DNA from: Clytia hemisphaerica
Lineage: Eukaryota > Cnidaria > Hydrozoa > Leptothecata > Clytiidae
Length of the DNA stretch: 64,000 bases
Reading direction: 5' to 3'
Assembly: GCA_902728285.1 (NCBI GenBank)
Contig: CACVBU010000570.1
Coordinates: 806,001 to 870,000 of the forward strand
In this document: in pieces, positions 19,986 through 34,900 of the stretch
How the letters are laid out: each line of letters opens with the position of its first letter
Numbering within the stretch: position 1 is the first letter of the stretch
Program-made: the position numbers and the translations under genes
The notes under the pieces: model-generated
Told to the model about the DNA's origin: nothing
The model's database searches: none
Seen by the model: the letters and a program-made list of their open reading frames with translations, nothing else

Positions 19986-22900
19986 TTAGGGTTTTTCGGA
20001 CAAAGATAAATATTCGGTTTCACTGAAACGGTCAGTATCTTCTTTAATGACACTTTCCATGACGTCACTATGACTACGAACAGGTGTTCCTACACCTTGA
20101 ATGGAGTCTGAAGAACTCTCAGATACAGGTCCTGTTTCAAGTTTCGATAATGAACCAATCTCTTGAGCAAGTGTTTTCACTTTAGCTAGCAAGGAAGCTC
20201 GTTTCACTGTTTTATCTCCCTCTGAATCATTCATATCTACAGAGACGGTTGTTTTTGTATTGGTCTCTTTATCTACTTTCTTACCGTCCGGGAAGGTTAT
20301 ATTTTTTCTCTTATTCACTTCAGTGGTAATACGGACTTTCCCCGCTTCACTCGTTTTCCGTCGAACATGCTTCGGACTATTCGTTGTTTTTGTGTTCACT
20401 GTTTTTTTAGGGGATAAAGGTTTACGGAGACTGTTTGGGGCTTTATATTGGACTGCTGTCCCAACGTTCCATGTTCCTACTTTGGTTGGTGTGCTTTTCG
20501 GCTTTCTGGCTGTGCTGGGAGAGCCGACGCTCGGTGTTGTAGCTGAGTTTTTCGGCGTGGTTATGGTGGTTGCTCGTTTTGTGGTGATGGTGGAGCGATT
20601 GCCACTCGCTGAACGTTCTCTTATTGTTTTCTTTGGAGAAGGCGGTATGGTAGTAGCCGGACGAATAGGTGACCTTTCGTTTTTAGGAGTACGTCGAGAA
20701 AGTGAACTTGAGCGATCTCTGTTCGTGGTAGCTAAAGAGCTTGCTGGTCGAACAGGGAGAGGTTTTGCATCAGGTCTATTTTCTTTTGTAGATTTTGCAG
20801 ATGTTGTTTCTTTTTTCCTGGTAGGTGAGCGACAACGAGGCGAACTTAAATTCGATAAATTGAATTTGGAGTTTTTCTTAGGAGACATGCGTCCTGAGTT
20901 ATCTTGTTTAATATTTTCATCAAGGGAATGTAATTGGTCGTTCAGGCGATATTGCATTCGTTTCCTGTTGAATTCTTCAGTAGAAGGTGTTAAAGATTTT
21001 CTTGACGAGGAAGCTTTCTCTTTGTTGATCATTAGGCTTACTGGTCGCGATCGTTTGGCGGAAGAGATGTTATTCTTCGCTGCTTCCTTGACATCTTTCA
21101 CATCTTTCTGTTTATTCGAAGACGTAGTTACGGCGCTCTCTTTGGTCGTTGCTGCGGAAGTACTTAACTCTAACATGGTATTCGGACGTGTCGTACGCGA
21201 CGTTTTCTTACGTAGTTTCACACCGTTGGAAGCAACTCCACTCGAATCCCCAACAATGTTATCAGACGAAGATTTCGAAACAAGTTTCACCTCTGTTTTC
21301 TCGACGGTGGTTGTTGTTGGAGTCTTCTTCACTTTGGTGTCAGTCTTTTCTTTCACTGATGTTATAGTGTCTTTTACTTTGCGCGTATCTGTTGTTTTTT
21401 TTCGGTACCCTTGGGCACTACCAGGTCGTTCAGGTCGCTCTGTGACTTCCACGTCAACTCGGATATCGATGACTGAACATGGTCGGAATCGTACTTGATT
21501 ATCTTTGAAGGAAGTCACAGCTAAGGAAGGTTCTGCGGCCGGTTTGACAGTTTTTGGTTTACGTACAGGTGTGGTCGGTACTGAAATCTTACTTCGGCCT
21601 GCAACTTTCTTTTTCTTTAAAGTACCCGTATCGACTTTTTCCTCTCTCGTTTCAAGAAGCCTTTCTTAAGAGAATAATCCGGTTGATCGTAGGGGATTCG
21701 CCTGGACCCAGCAGACGAAATACCACGTCGCTTGACTGGAGTGGTAGTGCCTTTTCGAAAGTTGGTGACGTTAGGACTAGATGAAGCTGAAGTAGGGCGC
21801 GGAATGCGGCTACCCGCTTGTGGTGAAGATCTGGAAGTTGAATCTTCATCTTCTGGTTGAAGAGAAGAAGATAATGTTGAATTATTTCTAGAACGCACAA
21901 GATGAAGTAAAGAGATTACCGATTGGATAGCGAGAGCGATACCACGCAGACGCTTCCTGTTTTTCATGTTGGCTTCTTCCGCTTGTGATAATTCTCGATG
22001 TATCTTCTCCACTGGTTCTGTCCATTTCTAAAACGAAAAACAGAAAATTACTGAAGTAAAATTACTTGAATGTTACCCTTGATTTATTTCTATTCTTCTC
22101 ACTTAAATGATTGATTAGGTGATGTCACGAAGAAAACTTACCTTTATCCAGAAGTGTTGAAGGATTTCTTTAGCAGTATATCGTTCACTTGCATCGACCA
22201 CAAGTAGCCTGTCTATTAGGTCCTGCAAAATATAAAGTCAACAAATTATCACCAAACGTCTGAATGTAAGCCTAAGCGGAAAATTTGGAATAGAAATTTC
22301 CAAAGCTTAAAATAAAACATGGAAATTAGTGAAGTCGGAACGAATATAGAGTTCGAAATAAGGCATCAAAGCCAATTACAATGTAAACATACCCTTGGCC
22401 CATCTCCCACATCATTCCAAAAAGGTTTCAAATATTCATAATCTCCTCGTAAAATTTTATCAAAAAGTTCTTCCTGATCATGATTGGTGCTGCGGAAAGG
22501 TGGAAAACCACACAATAAAAATATAACAAATCACTCCAATGGCCCAGTTGTCCACTTCAAGGCCGTACCGTACCCGGATTCATCCAGGATTTCCGGTGCT
22601 ACATAAGTGGGAGTACCGCATACTAAAAACATGGGAGATTTGACTTCTATAGAAAGTCCAAAGTCTGCAAGTTTAATAGATTTTCGACCGTCTTCGCGGT
22701 TGACGATTAATAAGTTCTCTGGTTTGACGTCACGATGGACAATATTCAGTTCGTGTAAATATAAAATAGCAGAGGCTAAATCGTGGACCATGTAAGCGGA
22801 CTCAGGCTCAGAGAAACGTGTGTTGTCTACAATGGCGTCGAACAGATCACCTCCCTGAAAAGAAGAGTAGAGAATAATCATCACGATGAAAAATTGGATT

Positions 22901-25900
22901 ACAAATTATAATGCTATTCATCTGAGAAAATATACGAATCAAAATAATCACAGACGTATGTTTGAGAGCTTAGAGCTTTTTTTAATTCCTACGTGACAAA
23001 TATGACAAAAAACTCTTCTTTTCTTACCGGTACTAGCTCCATAACGAGATAGATTTCTTTGGGTGTTTCGAATTCCTCGTGAAGTTTGACAATGTTGGGA
23101 TGACTAATTTTCCGTAAAATAAGAATTTCATTTTCGATCATATGTTCCTAAAAGAAACAAAAACGCACAATTCAATTCATTGACCAAACCATTCTCAGGC
23201 AGATTTCTCTGTTTTGATCACCAACATTGAGTAAAATCCACAAAGTTTGCTTTGTTATGAAGACCCATATTGAGCAAAATTTTCAAAAGTATTCTTCTTT
23301 TGTTTTGATGACCCACATTGAGTATTTTCGATGTAGGTACACTTACCTTTCCTTTGACTTTGGCTTTGTTGATGATTTTCAGGGCAAATGGCTTTTGTGT
23401 TTTTCTGAAAAGAAGAAAATACAAATTCAAAATATCAACATGAAACCACAATAAAAACGAGAAATAAAATGAAACAACTTTTGAGGGGTATAATTTGACT
23501 TACCTATCCCTGCATTCCCGAACGATAGCAAAGTTGCCATCCCCGATGATCCTGCCAATTTTGTATTGGCTATGGACCGAATGTTTTTCTCTTTTTATTC
23601 CGAACATCGAGTATACATCGTATTCACAATCTGAAAGATAAGAAAGTATGAGAAAAATGATAAGTCGAAATCTGTTTTGGTCAAAATGTTTCACTTTGAA
23701 CACTAAGACATGTTTTTGAGAGATGCTGTAATCGAATGACAAGAGGTATAAGATAAAACATGGTATATAAATCATTTAATCTGTTCAACACACACAGCAC
23801 TTATATCGCAATACCAAAACAAAAGAAAAAGTTCGCTAAAAATAATATTGATTTTTCTCAAGAGTCGAATTTTAGTTCACAAGGAAAAAGTGCTCTGATC
23901 ACTACGCTACTTTTCGTCAGACTGCTTGCTTGCAATCAAATGATTTTCTTTATCACTCACTACTTTAAACAGTTGATGCTTCTATTAAGCTGTTAATAGG
24001 GTTGGAGTTATTAATCATTAAATGAGTTATGTCACAATGCTAGAGGAAATGACTGTGTCATTCGTTTATAGAAATCAATGAATTCAACAAAATATTTCAC
24101 TGGTTATTATCATCAATTTGAAGATATCCACTGATTTATCATACCAGCTATAAACTAAAATAAATAAGTTAGGAGCTTTTATAACAGTTTTAAGTTTAAA
24201 AGTAACAATTTAATGCTAAAAAAAATTAAATTAGGACTGTTTCTATGTGTGTTATTGTCAATGGGGGTCATTATAACTGACAAAAAGTTTAATCATTTAT
24301 TAATGGCAGATCTCTAAGGAAGTCTGAAGATTGATTGATGGTTCCTTTTGGTAAATGATGGATGCATGAGATGTCCCTCTATACTTACTCTGAATAAGTG
24401 TCCTTGCATCGGATAGATCTCCGCCGCTCCTATCCCGATCTTCGGTATGATAGATTGAAGAAGATTCCATGCCGAAGAAGAAAGTTTTGATTTATTTCTT
24501 CTTTTTTTGATTCTTTTTTCATTCATTAATTTTTGAGAGAATTTTGTGGTCGCGCAACTAAGGATGATCGTAGAAGAATACAGAAAGTTAGCAGTTCATC
24601 TTTTGGTTTTTATGAAAATGTTTTGAATCTTCAATTTCTTCAGCTTCTACTTCTCGTCTCAGTGGCGACCAAATAAATAATTTTTTTTACAAGACCTTAC
24701 AACTACCCATACAAAAACACGAAATTTTTATGTTTTTTCTTTATTATCACTTTCCTTCTTCTTTTTCTTCATTTTCCTCTTTTCACATCTTCTATTCTTC
24801 AAAATGATTACAATCAAGACAGCAGTTTAAATAAAACATGAACTCGATTCAACCGATTCACCTCATAGTAAGAAAGTTATAAAAATAAAAAATATCCCCC
24901 CTTTAGTTTTCAAGGAGATTATGAATTATTCATCTTACAGAAAAAAGCAGCAGATTTTCCTGATGTAACAAATATCACTTATGATATTTGTGGGCAAAAA
25001 GACCTCATAAAAAATTATCGAGTTCAAAAGAAGGATCAAACTTGTTAACTAAAAACCAGCTGAGGAAGGAAGCAAGGAATGAAAACTCCTGATTTTTAGC
25101 TTCTGAATTAAAGGGGCCCAACCCCCAAAAATAACTTTCAAGCGAAATCCTGAGAAACCAACATGAAACACTGAATGATAGGAGGAACCTGTGGAAAGAT
25201 TTGAATGAGATGAATACAAAATATATCTCAGCTGCATTGAATCAGATCACAAATATTTACAAGTTACAGAGACCATCACCGCAAATGGATAGGGTTTTCA
25301 TTGACGCCTCAATGCCATACATTCCACAAGTCTAATCATGTGTCGAAAAAACGGACGGAATTCCATCTTTTATAGGAAACAAACAAAAGACAACAAGACA
25401 ACCTCTTTCTTATATGACATACCTAGCCATCAGAATCCGTAAACCCTTAACAATTTAACTACAATCGTTATTGAATCATCTTGTATAAAATGGATCGATA
25501 GAAATTAAAGCTTTTCACTTCAAATGTGCTTGATTGATAATATTTGGCGAAAAGGGCATTATTTCTTACAAATCATACACAAAGATAATTGCTTCATAGA
25601 AGGTATTAAACGTCACTTGATAAGAAACAGCTCCCGATGAAAATAAAGAGGGCGAAAGTCCACGCACGAGCAAGAAAATTCGAGTAAAAGATTATCAATT
25701 TAATCGTTCCCAATAATAGTATGGCATGTGAAAAATTCGACAACACGTCGACAAGATGTTTTCGTTTCTTTCATACCAAGGAGTACAGAAACAGTACACT
25801 ACTGAAAGCAACGCAATTTTCGTGTCCAGACAGGACCTTGATAGGGTCCAAAATGACAGAAAGTGGTTGCATGAAATTGGCAACACAGTTATAAATACCT

Positions 25901-28900
25901 CCTACTTCATATAGCAACAGATCTATTTAAAGCTACATCACTACGACCTGGATATCAAAAATAGAATGCTTCAATATTTTATAAGTCATGTTTCTTATAA
26001 TACATGCTTTTTTTTATAAGAATGGTGTAAATCAATTTCATCATGGATATTCTTAACTTTTTTGGGAAAATCATCCTAAAATATTCTTACAGCATATTCT
26101 TAGGTTAGGGTCCTAATTCAGACTAGATTTAACATTTATTACATACGTCTCAAGCATAAGATGGCATCTTTGTGAAAGGAGTGAGCCTTACTTGGGGGTA
26201 ATTGACAATTTATAATCAACAATGCTCTAAAAATGGCATTCTTCGCTTGAGTAGCAAAATTCCATGATGGTGATATTCTTAGCATATTCTTAATTTTTTG
26301 GCCATTTTCATCATGGACATTCTTATAAAGTGTATTCTTATAAAAAAAAAGCGTGTAACAGAAATGGAAGAGATGTCAATCTCAAAAAGAGGTCAGTCTC
26401 AAAAAGTTAACATGTGATATTTCTGACAAGTTGTTGGACATACAAAACAACCATCTCGAATTGCTAAAGCTGACCAACAATAACAAAGCTACATCCGGCG
26501 TATTATAAGTATACCAGCCCTGCAAAAAGACTATGAGGCTATGACAGATCTGTGACGCATAACAAATAAAGACAACGTTTTTATCAAAATTGAAACAATT
26601 AAAGAATGCTTGAGGTCAGAAAAATAGGAAAATGACTGGATGAAATATCTCAAAACAGATATCAATAGTGTACTTTTGATTGAGCTTACATAACAGTCAT
26701 CAAATTTTTAGACTAAAAGTATCCCGTGTGGAAAGCATCGATGCTTGTCATTCAATACTGCCATATGAATACCAAGAGGAAAATTTCCTCGTGTAGAAAT
26801 GACAGAATATGAGGTGGAAAGATTCGGCACCATCAGTAATAGCATAACAATTAGTACTAGTAATCGTCAGTAAACATCCGAAAACCTCCTTTTTTCTTTT
26901 GTTTAAAAGAAAACATTGCAGTGAAATATTTTCTTTGTTTTCAATTAAAAGAAGCTATTGTAACGTAAAATTTCTTTGTTCTTTTTTATATTGAAGAAAA
27001 AAGTCTCTGACACAGGACTTGGGAGAGAAAAGAATAAGGGGACAAAAGTGTCCCCCCGCCGAAGAGTGCAAAAAGTGGTAATAGTGCAATTAACGATTAA
27101 TCTCACTCCTCTAAACCAATCAGATTCGAGTAATTTTGCACGGCTGGCGATTAGTAGATGTAATCACATGATAACGAGTGCAATTCGAATATAATTGCAC
27201 GAGTGATTTTTTGTTATTAATTTTCCGAGTCCGAAAGGACGAGGAAAATTCGAAACAAAAAAATCACGAGTGCAATTTTCGAATTGTACGAGTTATTATG
27301 TGATTACGAGCTAATCGCACAATGGCTTTCACTACTTTTTCCCAGTTAGGAAAGTAAATTACAGAAATTACACAGAGAGTTTTATATTTTTCTCTTCTCT
27401 TTATGTCTTTCTTTTATTGTTGTTTATTGATTTTCTTTCTCACAAAATAAATTTCGAATGCAACTAAAACGTTCGATGCAAAAAAAATGTAAGAAAAAAC
27501 ATTAAAATCAATTTTGTAAACATTGGCGCAGCATTGGAGAGTGTGATTAACGATTAATTGCTCTCTGCAGGATGCAATTAACGATTAATTGCTCTCTTTG
27601 AGGGCGTGCCAAATAAGAAAAAATAACCCATCGTGCGATTACACTGTAAAACATATATTCCTTTCAAAGGGAAAGTACTTTCGAAGCTTGTTGTGTGGAG
27701 GATGTTAAATTAATAACGATCAAACGAAAAAGATGTCAGAAGATGAAAACGGTAGGTCAGCAAAATTGAGATAGGCTCAACACTATTTCTGCAACTTTAT
27801 ACCAGCACGAAAAATTCAAAAAAGCAATGAAAGTACATTCACCAAAAATATACTGTTAGAGGAAAGACTCGTCGTCGACTTTTCATAAGGTTTGAACAAG
27901 AAATCACAATCGGCAGAAAGCAGAGAAATTCTTCTTTTAGTCCAAAAACACCAACGCTAGTAGACGGGATTGATGATAATACTAAGAAACCGTTATTCTC
28001 GTTCTCAAAAAACACACACTGATTGTGTTTGAGAGAGTGGACTTTCACATCCGAAGAATCTAATATTCTTCAAAAGCGTCATGAAGAAAAACTGCGAGAT
28101 TCTGGCACCCTACATAACGAGCACATACGTCGAAATACTTTCAAACAACTAATTGCACAAGATCTGTTCAAAGTTTAAAAACAATGTTAAACTGTTCCAA
28201 TTAAAACAACAGATGTTGCATAAAACATAATTCTTCAGAGTTTCATCCAACTAAATTTGGCTGCCACTCAACGTTTTTTCAACGTTCGAGACGAACCCTC
28301 GTTTAGATGAGCAATCAGATAAACCAAAACAGTATTCTTAAAAGATGAGCATTAATTTAAGCAATAACCAGATGTTAAATTGGAGTTGACCAGTTTAAAT
28401 TGAAACAAAATTTCAGCTCATTATCTATCATTGCAAAATGTCCAAATGGGATTTTTTACAGATTTCGTTTTGTCCGATTTGACAGCTAATTGTGAAAAGC
28501 TTGCACCCTAGACATTCACCCAACGAAAGTGTGCAAATTTTCAGCAGAAGCCTTTCAAAGTAATAATTCTTCCTCAAGACCTAATTTTTGCGAAAAACTC
28601 GCCAGGCCGATCAGAATTTCAAGAATGATATGAAAATCTCTTTAATGGCAAACCTAGAAACAAAAATTTAACATTTTAGCCAAATCCGACCATTTTTGAA
28701 TTCTGCATGATACCTAAAAAATTTCGGACAAGCAAACATTCTTATAGATTGCAGGTCTGAAGCATTAAATATGGGATGGTGGAACTTTCTCAAATCTTCC
28801 ATGGATCAATAATCTAAACGGGTCTATAAAAGACATTATTTGGATATCTATGTTTTGATCCATGGGAAATCTAGCCAAGGATACCGAAAAACTGAATGCA

Positions 28901-31900
28901 CAGTGAAATGGATTTGCGGTAAACAAACAACAAACATTGAACGAGAATGAAGCGGGTGTAAAAAATTAAATGAATAAAGAGGAGGGTTTAGCGGGTGGAG
29001 TTGTGAAAATATATCCCACATCATAAACTATTTAACGCATATGTATTTTAGGAATCCAGAAATCGAAGCGAAATCTAATTCTAAGACTTATTCCCAGCCT
29101 CGGTTGCGCGACCTGTGTGGTTTTACACAAATGCTGGATAGAAAGTAACAAATTCCACTTAAAAACAAAGACCAAACTCCCTTTATTTTGGGCACTTTTT
29201 TATGGTTTCTACATTTAAAGCGAACGGACTTTTGCTTTCGGCTGTACTTCATTGGTCCCATAGACTCAGTCCGTTGATGTTACCACTGCATTTAACATCG
29301 AATTTATACCGAAACAGTTCTTAGACTATTTGTCTGTTTGTTGGTTGCCAGAGGTTTCTCTTTGTCAGTTTTTTTTTGCCCTTCCATATTGATTTTCTTA
29401 ATCAGTTCAAAGGTTCAAGTACACGGTTTTTTTTCATAAAACCAGTGAATCTTTTTTTATTTTTCCGTAATGTTCTCACAATGTTCACGCTTACATATAA
29501 GGGTATTAAAATCAGATTTCTCAGCTTTTTATGGGATTTAGGGTTTTGATTGTTCAGTTTTGACCAAATAGACTATCATGCTTTTATTTTTTTTCTTTGC
29601 AAAAGTGTAAGTGGCTACTTCATTAACTTTTCAGATTTTTATACTTATACCTAAATAGACTTTTGATAAAAATTGTTAGTCCTTACATTGTCCCCTACTT
29701 TGATCAATACAGGTCATGGGAAAAGTTGAGCAGCTGAAGCTGTAAAAAGAACTGGTTTACCAACCCATAGGTTGACAAATATTTCTGACTTCAGGAATGA
29801 AACCCATTTTCCGAGAGAATAGTTTATTTGAGTATCTATATTTCTGGCGAAACTAACAAAATCTAAAATCTTTGACTGTAATTCAAAATTAAGCTGGGTT
29901 TTGAAATTCGTTTACATGTCATACAGTCTTAATTTGAAATGAACTTTACAGACCCAGCGATCAAAGCATTGTGGAACAATTGTGTTTACCTCTTTTATGG
30001 ATTGATATCAAAAGGGTGACCAAGATGATAATTTATGACTTTTATTATGCGCTTATTACTGGATGGACCAATTTTTTTCAAAACCTTGGCTAAAACCCAA
30101 TGGGTTAATTTTTTAGAGAAAATTCTCCTTAAACCTTCCACCTTCCACCTTCCACTTTCCACCTCATCGAAGACTGTAAAGAGGGTCAGACTAGGTGTTG
30201 TCTAAAGTAGAAGTGTCGATTAATGGACAACTTTTGATATGGGAAGTACATTTTCGACTTCACAGTACAGACTAAATTTGTTATTTCTAGTAACAAATAG
30301 GGGCCAAATTCCAGAAGTTGATTGAAAGTTTGATTGTAATAGCTATTAATTATGAGCCTCTGAAGCAAGAACTTTCGCTAGTTCGCTAAAAAGTTACCCG
30401 CCTTTATCATTTTTTGAGAGCATTCTAAAGACCTTTTTACGGTCGAAATGAATCATGGGTTACAATCAGGACTGATTACGCCCCCATAACGGTCTCCCGT
30501 TGGTTAAACGCAAATACATGAAAACAATTTAGACCAACAGAAAGTCGTTATCAGATCGCAGTGAATCCTGATTACCCATGATTCGTTTCGACCGTGAAAT
30601 GACCTTTATATTATAAGAAGTTACGGATTTAGAATTCTTTTATAATTTTGATGAAAAATGAATCCGTTACACTCAGAGAGAGTCAGGGTAAAATTCTACG
30701 CTAACAAATTGTACTATAATAATTGTTTGTTTATATGATCATTATTGATTAATTGGTTGATTGATTGGATTGAACTTGTATTGGTTAATTTCATTTAGCA
30801 AGTTATATTCATTATAAGAAAATAATTTAAATGTTTAAAATAATAAATTAAGATTTATAAATATATTTTAACCTATGGTTTAAATTTTAGGTGTTTCATT
30901 GGACCATACAGCACGAAGTGTCATGACTGGCAAGAGCAGTTCGGCGTTTGACTAATCGAGATTGGAAATAATCTTCCGGGGTACTTTGGTGTTCCTCTGT
31001 TGAGGATAAAAGTAAAGAATGGTTGGATTGTTTGTCAAAAGTAGATGAAAGCCGATGAAGAGAGGAGTCTTGTGGTTGTAATGTGTCGTAACCACTCTCT
31101 GTTCGCTCGAAAGACGGAGTGTAATCACGATATTCTAATTGCTTTTTACGATGCATTTTATGAGAAAGTTCGTAAAAGATGCTATCCAGTGTGTTTCTGC
31201 TATCCGCACATTCGTCACAGCATTCCGCTTCGTAAGGGAAGACGGACGTTTTGACTTGTTCCAATGTCTGTTGTAACGTATCAACGGTGGAACGTAATTC
31301 GCGATTGTCCTGCTCAAGTTGTAAACGTACAAAACGTTCGGTTAAATCATCACCCGTCAACGTCGACATTTCGAGCTCCGGTAAACTCAATGTCCGCCAT
31401 TTTGATTGTTTAGTTGATTGCCCAGCAACAGGGATATTAATTGTTTGGTTAGCAATGGGACGACGAGGGGTGGAGTGGGACATGTTAATGCTCTCAGTGA
31501 ATGAAGAAGCACTCGTGTTTAACGATTTACTACCGACAGATTTAATCGATTCATAATCGCTTAACCACACTGTGCTGTATATGTCCATTGTTTTACTGTT
31601 ACTATTATTACTGTCAGTATTGTTTAAAGTTTTAGCGGCTTTTTTCTTCGACTTTCTTCCTCGCACTCCTGTGAAGAATGCAACGTGCACATTATAATTT
31701 CCAAAGTACGTAATAAGTATTTCTATGATAATTTCCCCCAAAAAAGTGTTTGCACGATTGCTGAATGCTTTACAGTGAGTGGCGAAGGAAGAAAACGAAA
31801 GTATAATATCATTTTTACTAAAATTTACAAAGTTTATCTCTTATTTCTGTACATTATTTTGAAAATATTTAGAAGCGGATAATATGATCACTTTAAGTTT

Positions 31901-34900
31901 AATTACAATTTAACTGATTAAATTTGTTTTTAATTTAGACTTCGTTTGAAAACATTTCCATCTTCTCGTCATCTGCAAGAGACACGAACAAAGTTGGAAT
32001 CAGTACGAGGTATACTTTTAAACAACAGATACAGAAGGTTAAGATTAGCCAGTAAAAAATATCTTTTTAACAAGTTAGTTAGTCATAATATGTAGCACAG
32101 AAATCGTGCAAACAACTTTTTTATAGAAGGCTATCTGTTACATGTTAAAGTTAAAGCTGATTATTACTTTTAAAAAGGTTAAGAAAGTTAATTGCGGTTA
32201 TAATTATCTTCAAAACTAAAAAACTTTCGAAACTGTTTACTTCGACTTGAACACGTCCAGTGTGAGAAAGAATTTAGAAGAAAATAGTATGTACCTGATT
32301 CAGAGTCGCTTGCGAAGACGGACGTCGGATATCTAATAAAAAAAGACAAGAAATACCGTTAGCGTTACGGAATAGATACTTAAAAACAAATGCATTTTCA
32401 AAGGTTGTCAAGACTGTCAAGGTTTAGCAATGACAAAAGTGTTGCCAAACAAAGAGTGAGTGGATCTGGCACACTTTTTTATTAGAAAATCTTTGTAAGA
32501 ACAATGGGGCTTAGAAACGAAACCAAAAAAACAAACCCAGAACCTGCAGTGTCTCACTCTTGAGAACGCTCAAGATTTTAAAATCATAGGGTATGATCAT
32601 AAATAGCTCAAATTTATAATACCTTGAGGCTCAAAGTACCTCAAAGAAAAGAACGCTTGAACATAAACAATAGTTATTAATTCTTATAGAAAATGGTGAA
32701 AAACAACTGAAGGTCACTTACAATTCTTCTTTATTTTTCTGTTCTTCTTTACGTGACGTGGTTCGTATTCTTGGCTGCACACTTTGTCGTGCTGACAGTG
32801 CATGCTGTAAACAAATTGACCGTAAACTTGACATTGTTAAAATACAAATATGATGAAAACCATGAATTTTCATCGACACAAGAGAGTTATAGACATGAAG
32901 GTAAAAAAAACAGATTGCTAAAAAATCGTTAACCTTATTAACTTCGTCAAAATGTACCCCCATCCCTTTTATGTCTCATGGCATGTTTTTGCACACTTTT
33001 GAAAAGATACATTTAGCAGAGGTGAAGTGATACAAAATAAAGAGAACTTTAGTAAAAACATACCTTAGGCAATGCACCATTCTTTAAATTTCGAATATTT
33101 GATACTGAAAAAAAATATCCGGAATCAATATAAACTTTAGAACAATCATTTACATATTGCCTGATGAATACCTGCATGCACAATTCAACAACTCGTTGAT
33201 TGCATGCAGCGTAGAATGAAGCCGACCCTGAGTGTCTATAGCAATCTAGTTACAGCAGACACTGTACACTTTCACAAGAGTAAAATTTTGAACTAAAAAG
33301 TCATGAGTGCTGAACAACCTCCAATCCCTTGCTTCGAAAACCAACAGACCCAGCGAGACTCTAGCCAACAACGACCTTGCAATTTGCGTGGAAATAGATG
33401 GCTAAACGATCTTTACTCTAGTTAAAATACTGGTTTAAACAGAGGAGGCAGACTTTTAATAGAAATATACCTAAATACGAGTAAGTGAAATAATGAGACT
33501 TACGAGACATATTTTCGTTTTCATCTTTATATCTCATGTTGTGTCTCAAGGAGTTCGATCTTCTGACAGCCATCTGGTTCGATTTCTTCATTTCACGGTA
33601 CGGTGTGATGCGATAACCTGCCAATGAAATACACAAATCTCTCGGTAAGCAAATCAAGGGACTATCTATACGTTGATAAAAAACAACAACAAGGGCATAT
33701 AATTTCTGTACTTATAATTAAACGCGTGGTGCTTTAATAACTAGTTTTGATTGATATTGCGTTTGGCAGAGTTGTACCACTTCCTCGTGATCTGGTCATA
33801 TAATTCATTTTTGAGAACAGAAACTCTTTCCTCGTGCCTTTTTTAAAAGTAAGAAAGAGGAAACACAATTATGACCAGTGAAACATTAGTTCAAAACACT
33901 ACTTTGAATTTGTTCAATTTCCATGACGGATTTTCTACCTTGAAATTGTGATACAGTACCCCGATGATATTTTCACTCTTAATAACTACGGATCTAGTAT
34001 TATTACTTGTAGGGCACACGTACATCACGAGAAATTTAACCAAAGGGGATTTTATGAAAGCACATTAGGAGAGATTGTACATCTTATATCATTGATGACG
34101 AGTCGTTCATAATAGAAAATCTCTACGTCTTAAAATTCCAAACGCGATGAATAAGGCAGATAAACCCTTTTCTTTCTCGTAAATTTGAAACAACCGTTGT
34201 TATTACAACAAAACTTAACCGCCAAAAAATTCAAACAGTATTTTCTTGGTTTAAAAACAGAGATTATATTTAAAAAACGAGTAACCTTCGGTGTTTGGTT
34301 TATGACAGTATGAGTTAATCTAACCAAAAAAGTAAAAAGACCATGCGAAGAAACCATTACTAGGACACAACTGGACACAATTATTTGTCAACTTCTTTAT
34401 ACAAATTTTCATACAGTACATCCAGGGGGGGGGGGTCAGGATCCAGATACCAAACCCAGGGCCGGGGGTTGGTGTGAATTTTTTTTTTCAAATTTCAAAA
34501 AGTCAAGTTGGTATTGATACCAAAAGGAGGGGGCGGGGTCCCCTTTTTTTGAAAATTAGGGAATCTTTAAGTTGGTATCGATACCAAAATGAGGGGGTGG
34601 TTCCCCCTTTTTTTAATTTCTGAATTTGAAATTGGTATCTGACTTAAAATATTGTATAATGTAAGGATAAAAACTTATTTGAATCGTTTACACTATACCC
34701 TGATTCCATATAAAAGCATTCTTCATTCTATAATTGAAGTTAAATTCTTATTTAACTTTGGCTGCTCTCAATCCTTTCAATCAACCAAAATTCATTCAAA
34801 ACTAGAGTTGAACAAGTTGAATCAAGTCTTAGCAGATCTTAGATCTTTTTTAGTCGTGATAAAATTTTCTGTACATAACGTTCATCATACAGGCTGTTAC

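Larger units (their letters stand above)
24471..30895. other. Large DCLK intron, repeat-bearing, no exon seen
   Basis: This lies between the kinase-only first exon and the CaaX terminal exon. It holds the inverted-repeat element at 26001-26357, a palindromic repeat near 27190-27300, a GATTAACGATTAATTGCTCTCT duplication near 27547-27600, the dispersed GACCTGTGTGGTTTTA repeat near 29109, a CCTTCCAC microsatellite near 30134-30165, and the MITE at 30428-30608. No additional conserved protein block was recognised on either strand. The internal promoter for the kinase-only form should lie in the part nearest 24471. Confidence 0.4.

Noticed and set aside
20260..21498. 412-codon open frame on the + strand
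   Set aside because: It is the antisense shadow of the low-complexity DCLK tail; the minus-strand frame has the coherent S/T/K/R/P-rich composition and fits the exon chain.
22393..22854. A small intron explaining the kinase frameshift
   Set aside because: The two shifts are 5 bp and 1 bp with no GT-AG pair around them; conserved sequence continues immediately on both sides.
31045..31556. Two + strand frames opposite the CaaX exon
   Set aside because: Antisense shadows; the minus-strand frame has an acceptor in matching phase and a coherent protein.
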